Positions 1-6,992 of a stretch of 12,657 nucleotides of DNA are shown in pieces. The stretch is from contig CAYUKK010000220.1 in assembly GCA_964445305.1 (NCBI GenBank), positions 1-12,657 on the forward strand, read 5' to 3'. The translations under genes were made by a program, and so were the position numbers. Below the pieces are notes generated by a model. It did no database searches. It saw only the letters and a list, made by a program, of their open reading frames with translations, and was not told where the DNA came from. How positions within the stretch are numbered: position 1 is the first letter of the stretch; every line of letters starts with the position of its first letter. The DNA comes from CAYUKK01 sp964445305 (GTDB lineage Bacteria > Acidobacteriota > Aminicenantia > Aminicenantales > UBA8522).

Positions 1-2588
1 TTCAAGGAGCCACAGCCCGCAACAAAGCCCTCGTCGCTGCCTTCGAGTCTTTCCTCCAGAAACCCATCTTCGTCTCAAGGTACTGCCATATCGCTGGCGC
101 CCTGGGTGTGTGCTTGCTCTTGCGGGAAAGAGCCAGGATGAAATCGGGTTTTGTCGGGCTTGATTTTGCTGGTTGGTCGCACGGCCAGCGGACAGAAACC
201 TGTTCTCTGTGCCGGAACAGGTGCCAGATCACTGTCGTCGTAGCCGGGAGGGAGCGGGCTGCCTGGGGCTTCCTGTGTGGCCGTGACTATGAGGACACCG
301 AGTACAAGGAAAGGGCGGTTCCCTTTGCTTCGGTGAAGAAGATTTACCGCCAAGCTTATTCTTTTCATGCCAGAACATCTTCCGTCAGAGGACAGCTGAG
401 AGAAAAAATCGGCCTGCCTCAAGCCCTGCCGCTCGTCGAGTACCTGCCGTTGTGGCAGGAGTTTTTCTCCCGCCTCGGGTTCGAGACTGTGGTTTCGCCC
501 CAGGAAAGGGAGATACTCAAAGCTGGCAAGAAGCTTGCCCGGGCAGAGTTTTGTGCGCCCATCCTCCTCGCTCACGGCCATGTGAGCTGGCTCGAGAAGG
601 GCAAGGTCGATCATATCTTTTTCCCCATCATGCTCCACGGCCCCCGGCAATCCAAGGAGGAGAGGTTCAACTTTTTCTGCTACTATACGTCCTACATGCC
701 CGTTGTGCTTTTCAATTCGCGGCTTTTTGGCCGCCGGAAAAACCTCCTCTTTCCAGTGGTCAACCTTCAGGAGGAGCCCGAGCGCATCGCCAGCTCTCTT
801 TTCCACTCTCTGGGTCCCTTGCTTCGAGTTTCGGAAAAGGCTATCCTTCGCGCCTTCGAAGAAAGCTGGACGAGTTTTCTCGCCCGCAAAGAAGACCTCG
901 AGCGCTATGGCGAAGAGGTCATCGCTTCCCTGGGGCCTGACTCAGCATTTGCCGTCGTCCTTCTCGGCCGACCTTACAATCTCCTGGATGTGACGATCAA
1001 CCATGATATACCTGACTTGATCCAGCAATATGGCATCCGGGTTCTAAGCCAGGATATGCTTCCTCTCAGGGATTTGACCCCCCGCTTAACGGAAGACCTC
1101 CTAAGCCAAGTCCATTGGCATTACGGGAGAAAAATCATCCAGGCCACTGAGCTTGTTCTTCGCCACCCGAAGCTTTTCCCAGTCTATTTGACCAATTTTC
1201 GCTGCAGCCCTGACGCCTTTATTGTCAGCTATTTCAGGGAGCTCATGGAGCGACAGGGGAAGCCCTATCTTATCATCCAGCTTGATGAACTCAGCTCCGA
1301 TGTGGGCTATCGGACGCGCATCGAGGCGGCCCTCGAGTCTTTCCGGAACTGGGGGAGGGGAGAGGCAGAGCCAGTCCAGACAGCCGGATATCTGCCGTTG
1401 AAAAAGGACAGGATATGGATCGTGCCGCATCTTGACGACACCGCTACCGAACTGGCCAGGGCTGCTCTCAACCGTTTTGGCTACGAAGCAGTTGTCGCTG
1501 AAGAATCCCCGTCCTCGATCGTCCAGGGGCTGCGGCTGGTCAACGGTGGCGAGTGCGTTCCGGTGGCGGCTCTTGTCGGGAGCATCGTCTCCACGGTCGA
1601 AAAATACAATCTCAGGCCAGCCCAAACAGCGGCCATCATCCCCACCTCCTTCCTCAGCTGCAACTTTCCCCAGATTCCCCTGGCCATCCAGTCCGCCTTG
1701 AAGAGGGCCAATCTCGAAGAGCTCAAAATCTTTACGACCGGTGTAGCTCGTCAGCAGTTCCCGCTGCCGCTCAACTTCTTGCTCCTCAAAACTTACATCA
1801 TGGCCAGCCTCATTCATCAGATGACGGCCAAGATTCGCCCCTACGAAGTCCGGCCTGGCGAGGCGGAGAAGGTGAAGAAAAGAGCTTTGACGCGGTTGAG
1901 TCGGGCCATTCTGGAGAAAGAGAGCCTCATCGGGGCGTTCGAGGAAGTGGTCAGGGAATTCGCCGCCGTTGAGGTCGAGCGCTCCACAGACGGCAAGAGA
2001 CCGCTCCTGGCTATCCTCGGTGACCTGTATGTCATTTGCAACAAGACATTCAACCAGGGTGTCGAAGAGGCCATCGAAAAAGCGGGCGGCGAAGCTCTGC
2101 CTGCCTCCTTCGTTGATATCAGCTACTTCGGCTTCCTGAATAAGATGGAAAAATCGTGGCGGGAAAGAGCTTTTCCTGCTCTGGCCGAGGCCAAGAGCCT
2201 TGACGCGTTTGTCCGCTTCCATGATCGGAAATTCCGCAAGCTGGCCAGCCATGTCCTTGGCCGCATCCAGCCCCTTCTTACCGCACGGCATCTGCAGTCG
2301 ATCCGTCAACTCGGCATTCCGCCCGAGCTCGATGGGGAGACAGCCCAGAACGCTCTCAAGATTTTTTATTATCTCCAGCATATCAAGCCTGATGCTTTCG
2401 TCCATATCAACCCACTCTTTTGCTGCCCCGGCGTAGTCAGCAGCGCTCTTTTCCGCTGGGTTGAAGAAAATTTTGGCATCCCCGTTATTCATCTTTTTTA
2501 CGACGGCCTGACCAGCCCCAACGAGAACCTCGAGCCCTACATTCACTATCTCAAGGCGAAAAAGAGGCAAGAAGCAGGGAGCGATTGA
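1..2588 (+). CDS. Fused CoA-dehydratase activase / DUF2229 / HgdB-like protein, 5' end outside window
   Basis: The reading frame is open from the first bases, so the true start lies left of the window; about 861 residues are visible. The first ~35 residues (QGATARNKALVAAFE, then a CHIAGALG stretch) look like the end of a BcrAD/BadFG ASKHA ATPase domain, as in HgdC-type activators of 2-hydroxyacyl-CoA dehydratase. Next come a CxxCxxxC cluster (CSLCRNRC, about 199-222), a DUF2229-like part (AHGHV, GRPYNLLD followed by INHDIP), a GGECVP motif (about 1547-1562) and an HgdB-like C-terminus with FCCPG and YDG. Known family role: ATP-driven low-potential electron transfer to a [4Fe-4S] or double-cubane cluster on a partner or fused module. 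The substrate of these long fusions is not established. The conserved cysteines suggest Fe-S cofactors (inference). The internal ATG at 108 is not the likely start. Family assignment is firm; the reaction is unknown. Confidence 0.85.
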   Translation, partial: QGATARNKALVAAFESFLQKPIFVSRYCHIAGALGVCLLLRERARMKSGFVGLDFAGWSHGQRTETCSLCRNRCQITVVVAGRERAAWGFLCGRDYEDTEYKERAVPFASVKKIYRQAYSFHARTSSVRGQLREKIGLPQALPLVEYLPLWQEFFSRLGFETVVSPQEREILKAGKKLARAEFCAPILLAHGHVSWLEKGKVDHIFFPIMLHGPRQSKEERFNFFCYYTSYMPVVLFNSRLFGRRKNLLFPVVNLQEEPERIASSLFHSLGPLLRVSEKAILRAFEESWTSFLARKEDLERYGEEVIASLGPDSAFAVVLLGRPYNLLDVTINHDIPDLIQQYGIRVLSQDMLPLRDLTPRLTEDLLSQVHWHYGRKIIQATELVLRHPKLFPVYLTNFRCSPDAFIVSYFRELMERQGKPYLIIQLDELSSDVGYRTRIEAALESFRNWGRGEAEPVQTAGYLPLKKDRIWIVPHLDDTATELARAALNRFGYEAVVAEESPSSIVQGLRLVNGGECVPVAALVGSIVSTVEKYNLRPAQTAAIIPTSFLSCNFPQIPLAIQSALKRANLEELKIFTTGVARQQFPLPLNFLLLKTYIMASLIHQMTAKIRPYEVRPGEAEKVKKRALTRLSRAILEKESLIGAFEEVVREFAAVEVERSTDGKRPLLAILGDLYVICNKTFNQGVEEAIEKAGGEALPASFVDISYFGFLNKMEKSWRERAFPALAEAKSLDAFVRFHDRKFRKLASHVLGRIQPLLTARHLQSIRQLGIPPELDGETAQNALKIFYYLQHIKPDAFVHINPLFCCPGVVSSALFRWVEENFGIPVIHLFYDGLTSPNENLEPYIHYLKAKKRQEAGSD

Positions 2589-2702
2589 ACGGGCGTTCCT
2601 TCGGCGATGAGGTGCCTCAAGCTGAGCGATCTCCACGAGCTTTTCCTGATGAGCCTGATTTTCAGGGCCGAGAAAAATCTTATCGCCGACAACCTCTCTG
2701 AT

Positions 2703-2850
2703 GGACACAAGCTATTGCCTTGAAGCCCGCGGAGGGTGGCATCAGCTTCTCGGTGGGGCTCGTTCTTTGAGTTGGCGCAGCCAAGGGCAGCAGCAACGTT
2801 CTTGGACCGCGTGAATGCTTATGCTGGTTCCTTGGCCAGAGCTTGTGTCC
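2703..2850. repeat. Imperfect long-range inverted repeat, 17-base arms
   Basis: The arm at 2703-2719 (GGACACAAGCTATTGCC) pairs with the reverse complement of 2834-2850 (GGACACAAGCTCTGGCC) at 15 of 17 positions, including 11 consecutive matches. The 148-base unit contains no convincing gene, and I see no clear flanking target-site duplication. It may be a small non-autonomous element remnant or a structured RNA. A chance match is possible but less likely for 11 contiguous plus 4 further matches at this distance. Confidence 0.4.
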
Positions 2851-2895
2851 GAAAAGTTTTGTCGAAGACAGGAGAAACGGATGAGGCGGCGGCCC

Positions 2896-2938
2896 AAAAT
2901 TTATTATATCTATCTATTCTATAGGAATAATAAATTTT
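2896..2938. promoter_or_regulatory. A+T-rich perfect inverted repeat before nitroreductase, possible operator or mRNA hairpin
   Basis: AAAATTTATTAT at 2896-2907 is perfectly repeated in inverse as ATAATAAATTTT at 2927-2938. The 19-base spacer contains a nested pair, CTAT (2914-2917) and ATAG (2921-2924). The structure ends four bases before the AGGAGGT ribosome binding site (2943-2949). The local base composition is nearly all A/T, in strong contrast to the surrounding sequence, so this probably also holds the promoter. I cannot assign -35/-10 boxes with confidence. It could be a repressor operator or, if transcribed, a hairpin controlling translation of the redox operon. Confidence 0.6.
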
Positions 2939-2953
2939 ACCGAGGAGGTAGCC

Positions 2954-3511
2954 ATGGACGTTAAGGAGGCTATCGACAGACGGCGCGCCTATCGTTCTTT
3001 AGCTCCAGCCGAGATCACCGAGGAAGTGATGGCCGAATTGGCTAAAGCCGCCCAGCTGGCGCCATCCTGCTACAACAATCAGCCGGCCCGTTTCGTTTTT
3101 GTGTCGGACCCGACTGTGCTGGAGCTCATGCATGGGGCGTTATCAGCCGGGAACGAATGGGCTCGGCAAGCTTCTTTGATGATTGCCGTGTTCAGTCGCA
3201 GGGAGGATGACTGCATCATCAAGGACCGAGAATACCACCTGTTTGACTGCGGGCTGGCTGTGGCTTTCCTCATCCTGCGGGCGACCGAGCTCGGTCTTGT
3301 TGCTCACCCCATCGCCGGCTTCAGCCCCAAGAAGACAAGGGAGATCCTGGGCATCCCCGAGGATTTCCAGATAATTACCCTGATCATCGTTGGCCGCAAA
3401 GCGGAAGGTATTAACCCGGTTCTATCAGAAAAGCAGGTCGAATGGGAGAAAAAGCGGCCGGCCCGCCTGCCGCTGGAAAGTTTTGTTTACTCCAATCGTT
3501 TCCGTTTGTAG
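2954..3511 (+). CDS. Nitroreductase-family flavoprotein
   Basis: The 185-residue product has the size of compact one-domain nitroreductases. Visible family marks are the N-terminal RRRAYRS stretch (residues 9-15), where the family binds FMN phosphate, then APSCYNNQPARF (about 36-47), and a DCGLAVAFLILRATELGL helix (98-115) typical of the dimer core. The family binds FMN and reduces nitroaromatics, quinones or enones with NAD(P)H; some members do other chemistry, so the substrate is open. The start at 2954 is set by AGGAGGT at 2943-2949 with ideal spacing. The gene lies 28 bases upstream of the YfcH-type epimerase gene and probably shares its transcript. The A+T-rich inverted repeat immediately upstream suggests specific regulation. 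No signal peptide is seen, so it is cytoplasmic. Confidence 0.9.
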   Translation: MDVKEAIDRRRAYRSLAPAEITEEVMAELAKAAQLAPSCYNNQPARFVFVSDPTVLELMHGALSAGNEWARQASLMIAVFSRREDDCIIKDREYHLFDCGLAVAFLILRATELGLVAHPIAGFSPKKTREILGIPEDFQIITLIIVGRKAEGINPVLSEKQVEWEKKRPARLPLESFVYSNRFRL

Positions 3512-3539
3512 AATGGACGGCGGTCAGGAGGAAGAATCG

Positions 3540-4484
3540 ATGAACCAAAATCTCATCCTGGTGACGGGAGCGACCGGCTTCATCGGCCGAGCGCTGGTTG
3601 CCCGTCTTGGGAAGGAAGGATATGGAGTGGCCGTCCTCACCCGGAATCAACACAAAGCTCTGGCGCTCCTGGGGGAACAGATAAGGGCGGTCGAGTGGGA
3701 TGGGCGGAGTCCGCGTGGCTGGGTTGAGCTCGTTTCTCAGACGCTGGCCATCGTCAACCTGGCTGGTGAGAATATCGGTCAGGGCCGCTGGACGGCCGAC
3801 AAGAAAGCTCGCCTCCTTAACAGCCGAGTCCAGGCTGGGCGGGCGATAAGCGAGGCGATCAAGCAGGCCAGCCCGAAACCCAGGGTCCTCATCCAGGCTT
3901 CAGCTGTTGGCTATTATGGCTCTCGCGGAGAGGAAGAGCTCGACGAAGCTTCGCCTCCAGGAAAGGGCTTCTTGGCCGGACTTGTCCGTGAGTGGGAAGA
4001 ATCCACCCGGCCAGTCGAGGACTTGGGCGTTCGCCGCGTCATTATCCGTTCAGGCCTTGTCCTCGGAAGAGATGGAGGTGTCTTTCCCCGCCTGATTTTT
4101 CCTTTCCGTTTCTTTATCGGAGGACCCCTGGGCCGAGGCCGGCAATGGGTCTCCTGGGTTCATGGGCGAGACGAAATCCGGGCTATTCTTTTCCTCATAA
4201 GACATGAAGACAAAGCAGGTGTCTTCAACTTGACGTCGCCCGTTCCGGTCAGGAACAAGGAACTGGCCCGCCTCCTTGGTCGGGCTATGAAAAGGCCCTG
4301 GTGGTTTCCAGCACCCGCTCCTCTTCTTCATCTCTTCCTGGGCGAGATGGCGCGGGAAACCCTCCTCGCCAGCCAGAAAGCGTTTCCTCGTGCTCTTCTT
4401 CGGGCCGGGTTTGATTTTCTTTTTCCCGACCTCAAGGCCGCCTTGAACGATGTGCTGGGGAATCTTTCTCCATCTTCAGGATAG
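3540..4484 (+). CDS. TIGR01777/YfcH (SDR39U1) family NAD(P)-dependent epimerase-like protein
   Basis: Extended SDR protein of 314 residues from the chosen start. The Rossmann glycine motif GATGFIG is at residues 10-16. NLAGENIGQGRW and SRVQAG follow, then QASAVGYYG (the family's active-site region with tyrosine), GKGFLAGL, RSGLVLGRDGG, and a C-terminal DUF1731-like helical part (LLASQKAFPRALLRAGF). These are diagnostic of the YfcH/SDR39U1 group, whose physiological substrate is not established. The start at 3540 is supported by AGGAGG at 3526-3531, eight bases upstream; an in-frame ATG at 3513 and the longer frame reaching into the nitroreductase gene lack such a site. It follows the nitroreductase by 28 bases, suggesting a two-gene redox operon. 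Confidence 0.9.
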   Translation: MNQNLILVTGATGFIGRALVARLGKEGYGVAVLTRNQHKALALLGEQIRAVEWDGRSPRGWVELVSQTLAIVNLAGENIGQGRWTADKKARLLNSRVQAGRAISEAIKQASPKPRVLIQASAVGYYGSRGEEELDEASPPGKGFLAGLVREWEESTRPVEDLGVRRVIIRSGLVLGRDGGVFPRLIFPFRFFIGGPLGRGRQWVSWVHGRDEIRAILFLIRHEDKAGVFNLTSPVPVRNKELARLLGRAMKRPWWFPAPAPLLHLFLGEMARETLLASQKAFPRALLRAGFDFLFPDLKAALNDVLGNLSPSSG

Positions 4485-4496
4485 TTCTCGAGAACT
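4483..4496. repeat. Perfect 14-base palindrome at the end of the epimerase gene
   Basis: AGTTCTCGAGAACT overlaps the TAG stop of the epimerase gene and sits in the 64-base gap between two convergent genes. There is no T-run beside it, so it is not a standard intrinsic terminator, though it could help end transcription or bind a dimeric protein. Confidence 0.45.
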
Positions 4497-4548
4497 TAGA
4501 GAGAGGATCTGGAGAGCTGGGGCGGGATGAACGAAAAAAATGAAGAGA

Positions 4549-5787
4549 TTAGAGGACAATTTCTCGAGGCATGTCCCTTAAATTGAAGGTTGAGGCCATG
4601 CTCCGGCCATAGGCTCCAGCACAAAGGACAGCCAGGATATCTCCCCTTCGTGGCAGAGGGAGCGGCCTTTGCTTGGCGAAAACATCGCCCGTCTCGCAGA
4701 GGTTACCCGCCACGGTGATGGGCCTTTTTCTCCCCCTGACCTTTGAGCTGTTGACAATTTCGTGATGAGCCTGGGCATAGATGACCAGGCGAGGCAGGCT
4801 GGTGAAGGTGCCGCCGTTGACGCAGGCAAAAAGCTGGCCGTAGCTTTCCTTTAAATACTCGACGCGGAGGAGGAGAACACCAGCATCAGCAACGAGAAAT
4901 TTACCCGGCTCTACGGCCACCGCCTGGATGGAGAGCCTTGATTCGGTGACGAGGCGGCAGATCACCGTCGCGTATCTTTCAAGGGGAAAAAGGCGTTGGT
5001 CTTGTTTGTAGCGGGGACCAAACCCGCCCCCGAAATCCAGCCACTTGAGGCCATAGCCTGCTCTTTCAAGGCGGAGCGCCACGCGCACCATCTTCTCAAC
5101 AGCCTTTCTGACGACAGGATAATCCCTTTCCACCCAGCCCGAGCCGAGATGCTGATGCAAGCCCACAGGATGGAAGCCCAGGGAAATAGCCTTTCGGAAT
5201 GTAGCGACAACTCTTTTCTCCTCAACGCCAAATTTGATGGGTGTCCCGTTGGGAGCTCTTTTTCCGGCAGTAACGACAGCGGGGTTAAAGCCGCGGCCGA
5301 GGCCGGGGTTCCAGCGGACCGCGACGTTGAGCCGCTTCTTAGGGCAAAATCTTTCCCTCACTTCTCCCATCAACTCCAGCTGCTCGAGGGCATCGATCGT
5401 CACAGTAACTCCATCCACCTCAAACACGCGGCGTATGTCCTCATGACTCAACGACGTTCCGGTGAAGAGGATGCGGTGCGAAGGGAAGCCAGCTCGCCGT
5501 GCCGCCTCCACTTCTCCGGGCGAAACCGCATCAATCCACGCTCCCCGGCGCCGCAATAATTTGAGGATTTCAGGATGAGGGTTGGCCTTCATGGCGTAGC
5601 AAATTCTTAATTCTTTAGCCCCGAGACCGGCGAAGGCGTGCTCGAGCCTTTGGTAATTAGCCAGGATACGTTTCCGGCTGTAAACAAGGAGAGGCGTTCC
5701 GAACCTCTCGGCCAGGCTTGTTGCGGGCTGGCCATCGATGTGGAGCTCGTTGTGCCGAACCTTTAGAAATTCGTTTTCCCACCACAT
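4549..5787 (-). CDS. lysA: Diaminopimelate decarboxylase-type PLP enzyme (fold type III)
   Basis: The 412-residue product matches the usual length of meso-diaminopimelate decarboxylase, which makes L-lysine. Motifs in order: FGTPLLVYS near the N-terminus; YAMKANPHPEIL with the PLP-binding Lys67; HLGSG (213-217); LDFGGGFG (250-257); EPGK (293-296), where the family usually has EPGR; RLVIY (333-337) in place of RPxLY; CETGD (364-368), with the Cys and Glu that complete the partner subunit's active site; and GAYG (391-394) with the conserved Tyr393. The start is supported by GGAG seven bases upstream. It lies 23 bases after the DUF72 gene on the same strand, so the two are likely co-transcribed. 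No other lysine-pathway gene is in view. A related decarboxylase acting on another basic amino acid is possible. Confidence 0.85.
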   Translation of the reverse strand: MWWENEFLKVRHNELHIDGQPATSLAERFGTPLLVYSRKRILANYQRLEHAFAGLGAKELRICYAMKANPHPEILKLLRRRGAWIDAVSPGEVEAARRAGFPSHRILFTGTSLSHEDIRRVFEVDGVTVTIDALEQLELMGEVRERFCPKKRLNVAVRWNPGLGRGFNPAVVTAGKRAPNGTPIKFGVEEKRVVATFRKAISLGFHPVGLHQHLGSGWVERDYPVVRKAVEKMVRVALRLERAGYGLKWLDFGGGFGPRYKQDQRLFPLERYATVICRLVTESRLSIQAVAVEPGKFLVADAGVLLLRVEYLKESYGQLFACVNGGTFTSLPRLVIYAQAHHEIVNSSKVRGRKRPITVAGNLCETGDVFAKQRPLPLPRRGDILAVLCAGAYGRSMASTFNLRDMPREIVL

Positions 5788-5810
5788 GCGGACACTCCGT
5801 TTTGTTCGAC

Positions 5811-6710
5811 CTATTTTTCCTTGCCGAAGAGGTCAAGCTGCTCGCGGCTGAGCTTCAGCGCGATTCCGCGAAGGAGAGGATAGTGGCGCAGGAGGAGCGG
5901 CGGGATGTCGAGCTTTTCGCCCGTGAGCATGTTTCGAATCTGGAGAGCGTTGGCCATGGCTTGGCCGCGGTAATGATTGTTGGTGATGACGTAGACTTGA
6001 CTCGCCTTCTCCCCCAGGTTTTTGATGCGCTCGATCCATTCTTCCAGTTCTTCCTTGGTGTAAAGATAATTGTACCTCTCGTCTCGGCCTGCGCCTTCAC
6101 GGAACCAGTTCTTGTAATTTCGGCCATGGAAACGGACATAAGCGAATTCGGGGATGGTGGCGATGGCGCTCGGCTTGATGGAGCTTCCGATCACTGGCTG
6201 ATCTATGTTGCAGTAGGATACGCGATAAAAGGCGAGGAGTTGGTAGAAATCGTCTTGGTCCCAGCTCGAATGACGGACTTCGACGGCCATCGGCAACCCG
6301 TAGAAAAGCTGGAGGAGGCGAGCCAGGTAGTCGAGGTTGGCCGAAGTGTGAACAAAGGACCAGGGAAACTGGAAAAGCAAGCAAGCCAGCCGGCCTTTGG
6401 CCCGGAGGGGTTCGATGCCCAGCTTGAACTCGTCGACGTCTTTCTGGCTGAAATTCTCCCGGTCGTGCGTAAAAACCTGGTGGACTTTGACGGTGAAGAG
6501 GAAATCGGGATATGCAGCCACCCGTTTGAGCCAGAAAAGAGACATGGACAGAGCCGGCAATCGGTAAAAGGTGCTGTTGACCTCGACGATATTCATGTAG
6601 CGAGCGAGATAGGCAAGCGGATGGAAGCCTACCTCCTTCTCTTGGGGATAGACGATTCCTTTCCAGTCTTCGTAACTCCAGCCGGCTGTGCCAATGTAAT
6701 ATCGAGCCAT
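5811..6710 (-). CDS. DUF72 (YecE-like) TIM-barrel protein with C-terminal QLDLF motif
   Basis: The 299-residue protein has the DUF72 signature: an N-terminal YIGTAGWSYEDWKG, then EVNSTFYRLP, FTVKVHQ, CLLFQFPWSF, AVEVRHSSW, YVRFHGRN and VITNNHYRGQAMANAL. The family adopts a TIM-barrel-like fold, and its biochemical role is unknown. The extreme C-terminus reads QLDLF (291-295) followed by GKEK, matching the bacterial sliding-clamp-binding consensus QL[S/D]LF. Whether it binds DnaN is inference. The start is fixed by homology, since the family begins at this residue. There is no Shine-Dalgarno site, and the promoter at 6725-6753 would give a leader of only about eight bases. It is the first gene of an operon with the decarboxylase gene. 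Confidence 0.92.
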   Translation of the reverse strand: MARYYIGTAGWSYEDWKGIVYPQEKEVGFHPLAYLARYMNIVEVNSTFYRLPALSMSLFWLKRVAAYPDFLFTVKVHQVFTHDRENFSQKDVDEFKLGIEPLRAKGRLACLLFQFPWSFVHTSANLDYLARLLQLFYGLPMAVEVRHSSWDQDDFYQLLAFYRVSYCNIDQPVIGSSIKPSAIATIPEFAYVRFHGRNYKNWFREGAGRDERYNYLYTKEELEEWIERIKNLGEKASQVYVITNNHYRGQAMANALQIRNMLTGEKLDIPPLLLRHYPLLRGIALKLSREQLDLFGKEK

Positions 6711-6724
6711 AAGCTTACGCTATT

Positions 6725-6753
6725 ATTCTAAGGGAAAGCCTGCTTTTTGCCAA
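6725..6753 (-). promoter_or_regulatory. Sigma-70-like promoter of the DUF72-lysA operon
   Basis: Read on the minus strand, TTGGCA (6753-6748) is followed by 17 bases and then TAGAAT (6730-6725). Each box matches the consensus at five of six positions with ideal spacing. Transcription should begin near 6718, about eight bases before the DUF72 ATG, implying a nearly leaderless mRNA. This agrees with the absence of a ribosome binding site. Confidence 0.6.
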
Positions 6754-6978
6754 ATCGCCGCCATCTTGTTTTCAGTCAGAATCCTTGATCTCATGAAACA
6801 GACATGGAGGGGGAGCCGCCGACAGGGTAAACCATCGGGGTGAATAAAAGCTAAGCTGGTCGGCGTCTCCGCAAAGGGGAAAGAGGGGTTGGAGCAAGCT
6901 TCGTTAGCTGGCAGGTCCTGAGGCTCGTGCAAATTGGAGAAGAAAGGGATAAACTATGGGCGAACTTTTCTTATCGCC

Positions 6979-6983
6979 GGAGG
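6979..6983 (+). promoter_or_regulatory. Ribosome binding site deciding a TTG start
   Basis: GGAGG nine bases upstream of the TTG at 6993. It is the best site in the region and favours the shorter dehydratase product over the GTG start at 6927. Confidence 0.55.
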
Positions 6984-6992
6984 AAAACGCTC

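Larger units (their letters stand above)
2589..2953. other. Gene-free gap between the activase and nitroreductase genes
   Basis: I see no convincing gene in these 365 bases. A 38-codon frame (2607-2723, +) continues the activase frame after its stop, and a GTG-initiated 62-codon frame (2736-2924, +) ends inside the A+T-rich inverted repeat. Neither has a good ribosome binding site or a recognisable motif. The stretch holds an imperfect 17-base inverted repeat with arms 131 bases apart (2703-2850), and an A+T-rich perfect inverted repeat (2896-2938) just before the nitroreductase. It could be a decayed insertion, an untranslated leader with structure, or plain spacer. Confidence 0.6.

Noticed and set aside
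2654..2666. CCTGA-TTT-TCAGG hairpin after the activase stop
   Set aside because: Only five pairs and no T-run follow, so it is not convincing as a terminator.
1101..2708. 535-codon minus-strand open frame antisense to the activase gene
   Set aside because: It has no recognisable motif, while the plus-strand frame has clear family motifs along its length. Long antisense frames are common here because the codons whose reverse complements are stops (TTA, CTA, TCA) are rarely used.
2736..2924. 62-codon GTG-initiated frame in the gap before the nitroreductase
   Set aside because: It has no ribosome binding site or motif, and it ends inside the A+T-rich inverted repeat.
5718..6731. 337-codon plus-strand open frame antisense to the DUF72 gene
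   Set aside because: The DUF72 signature is on the other strand; this frame shows no motif and is a codon-use shadow.
6723..6932. 69-codon minus-strand frame upstream of the DUF72 gene
   Set aside because: It covers the DUF72 promoter region, carries no motif and shows no initiation signal.
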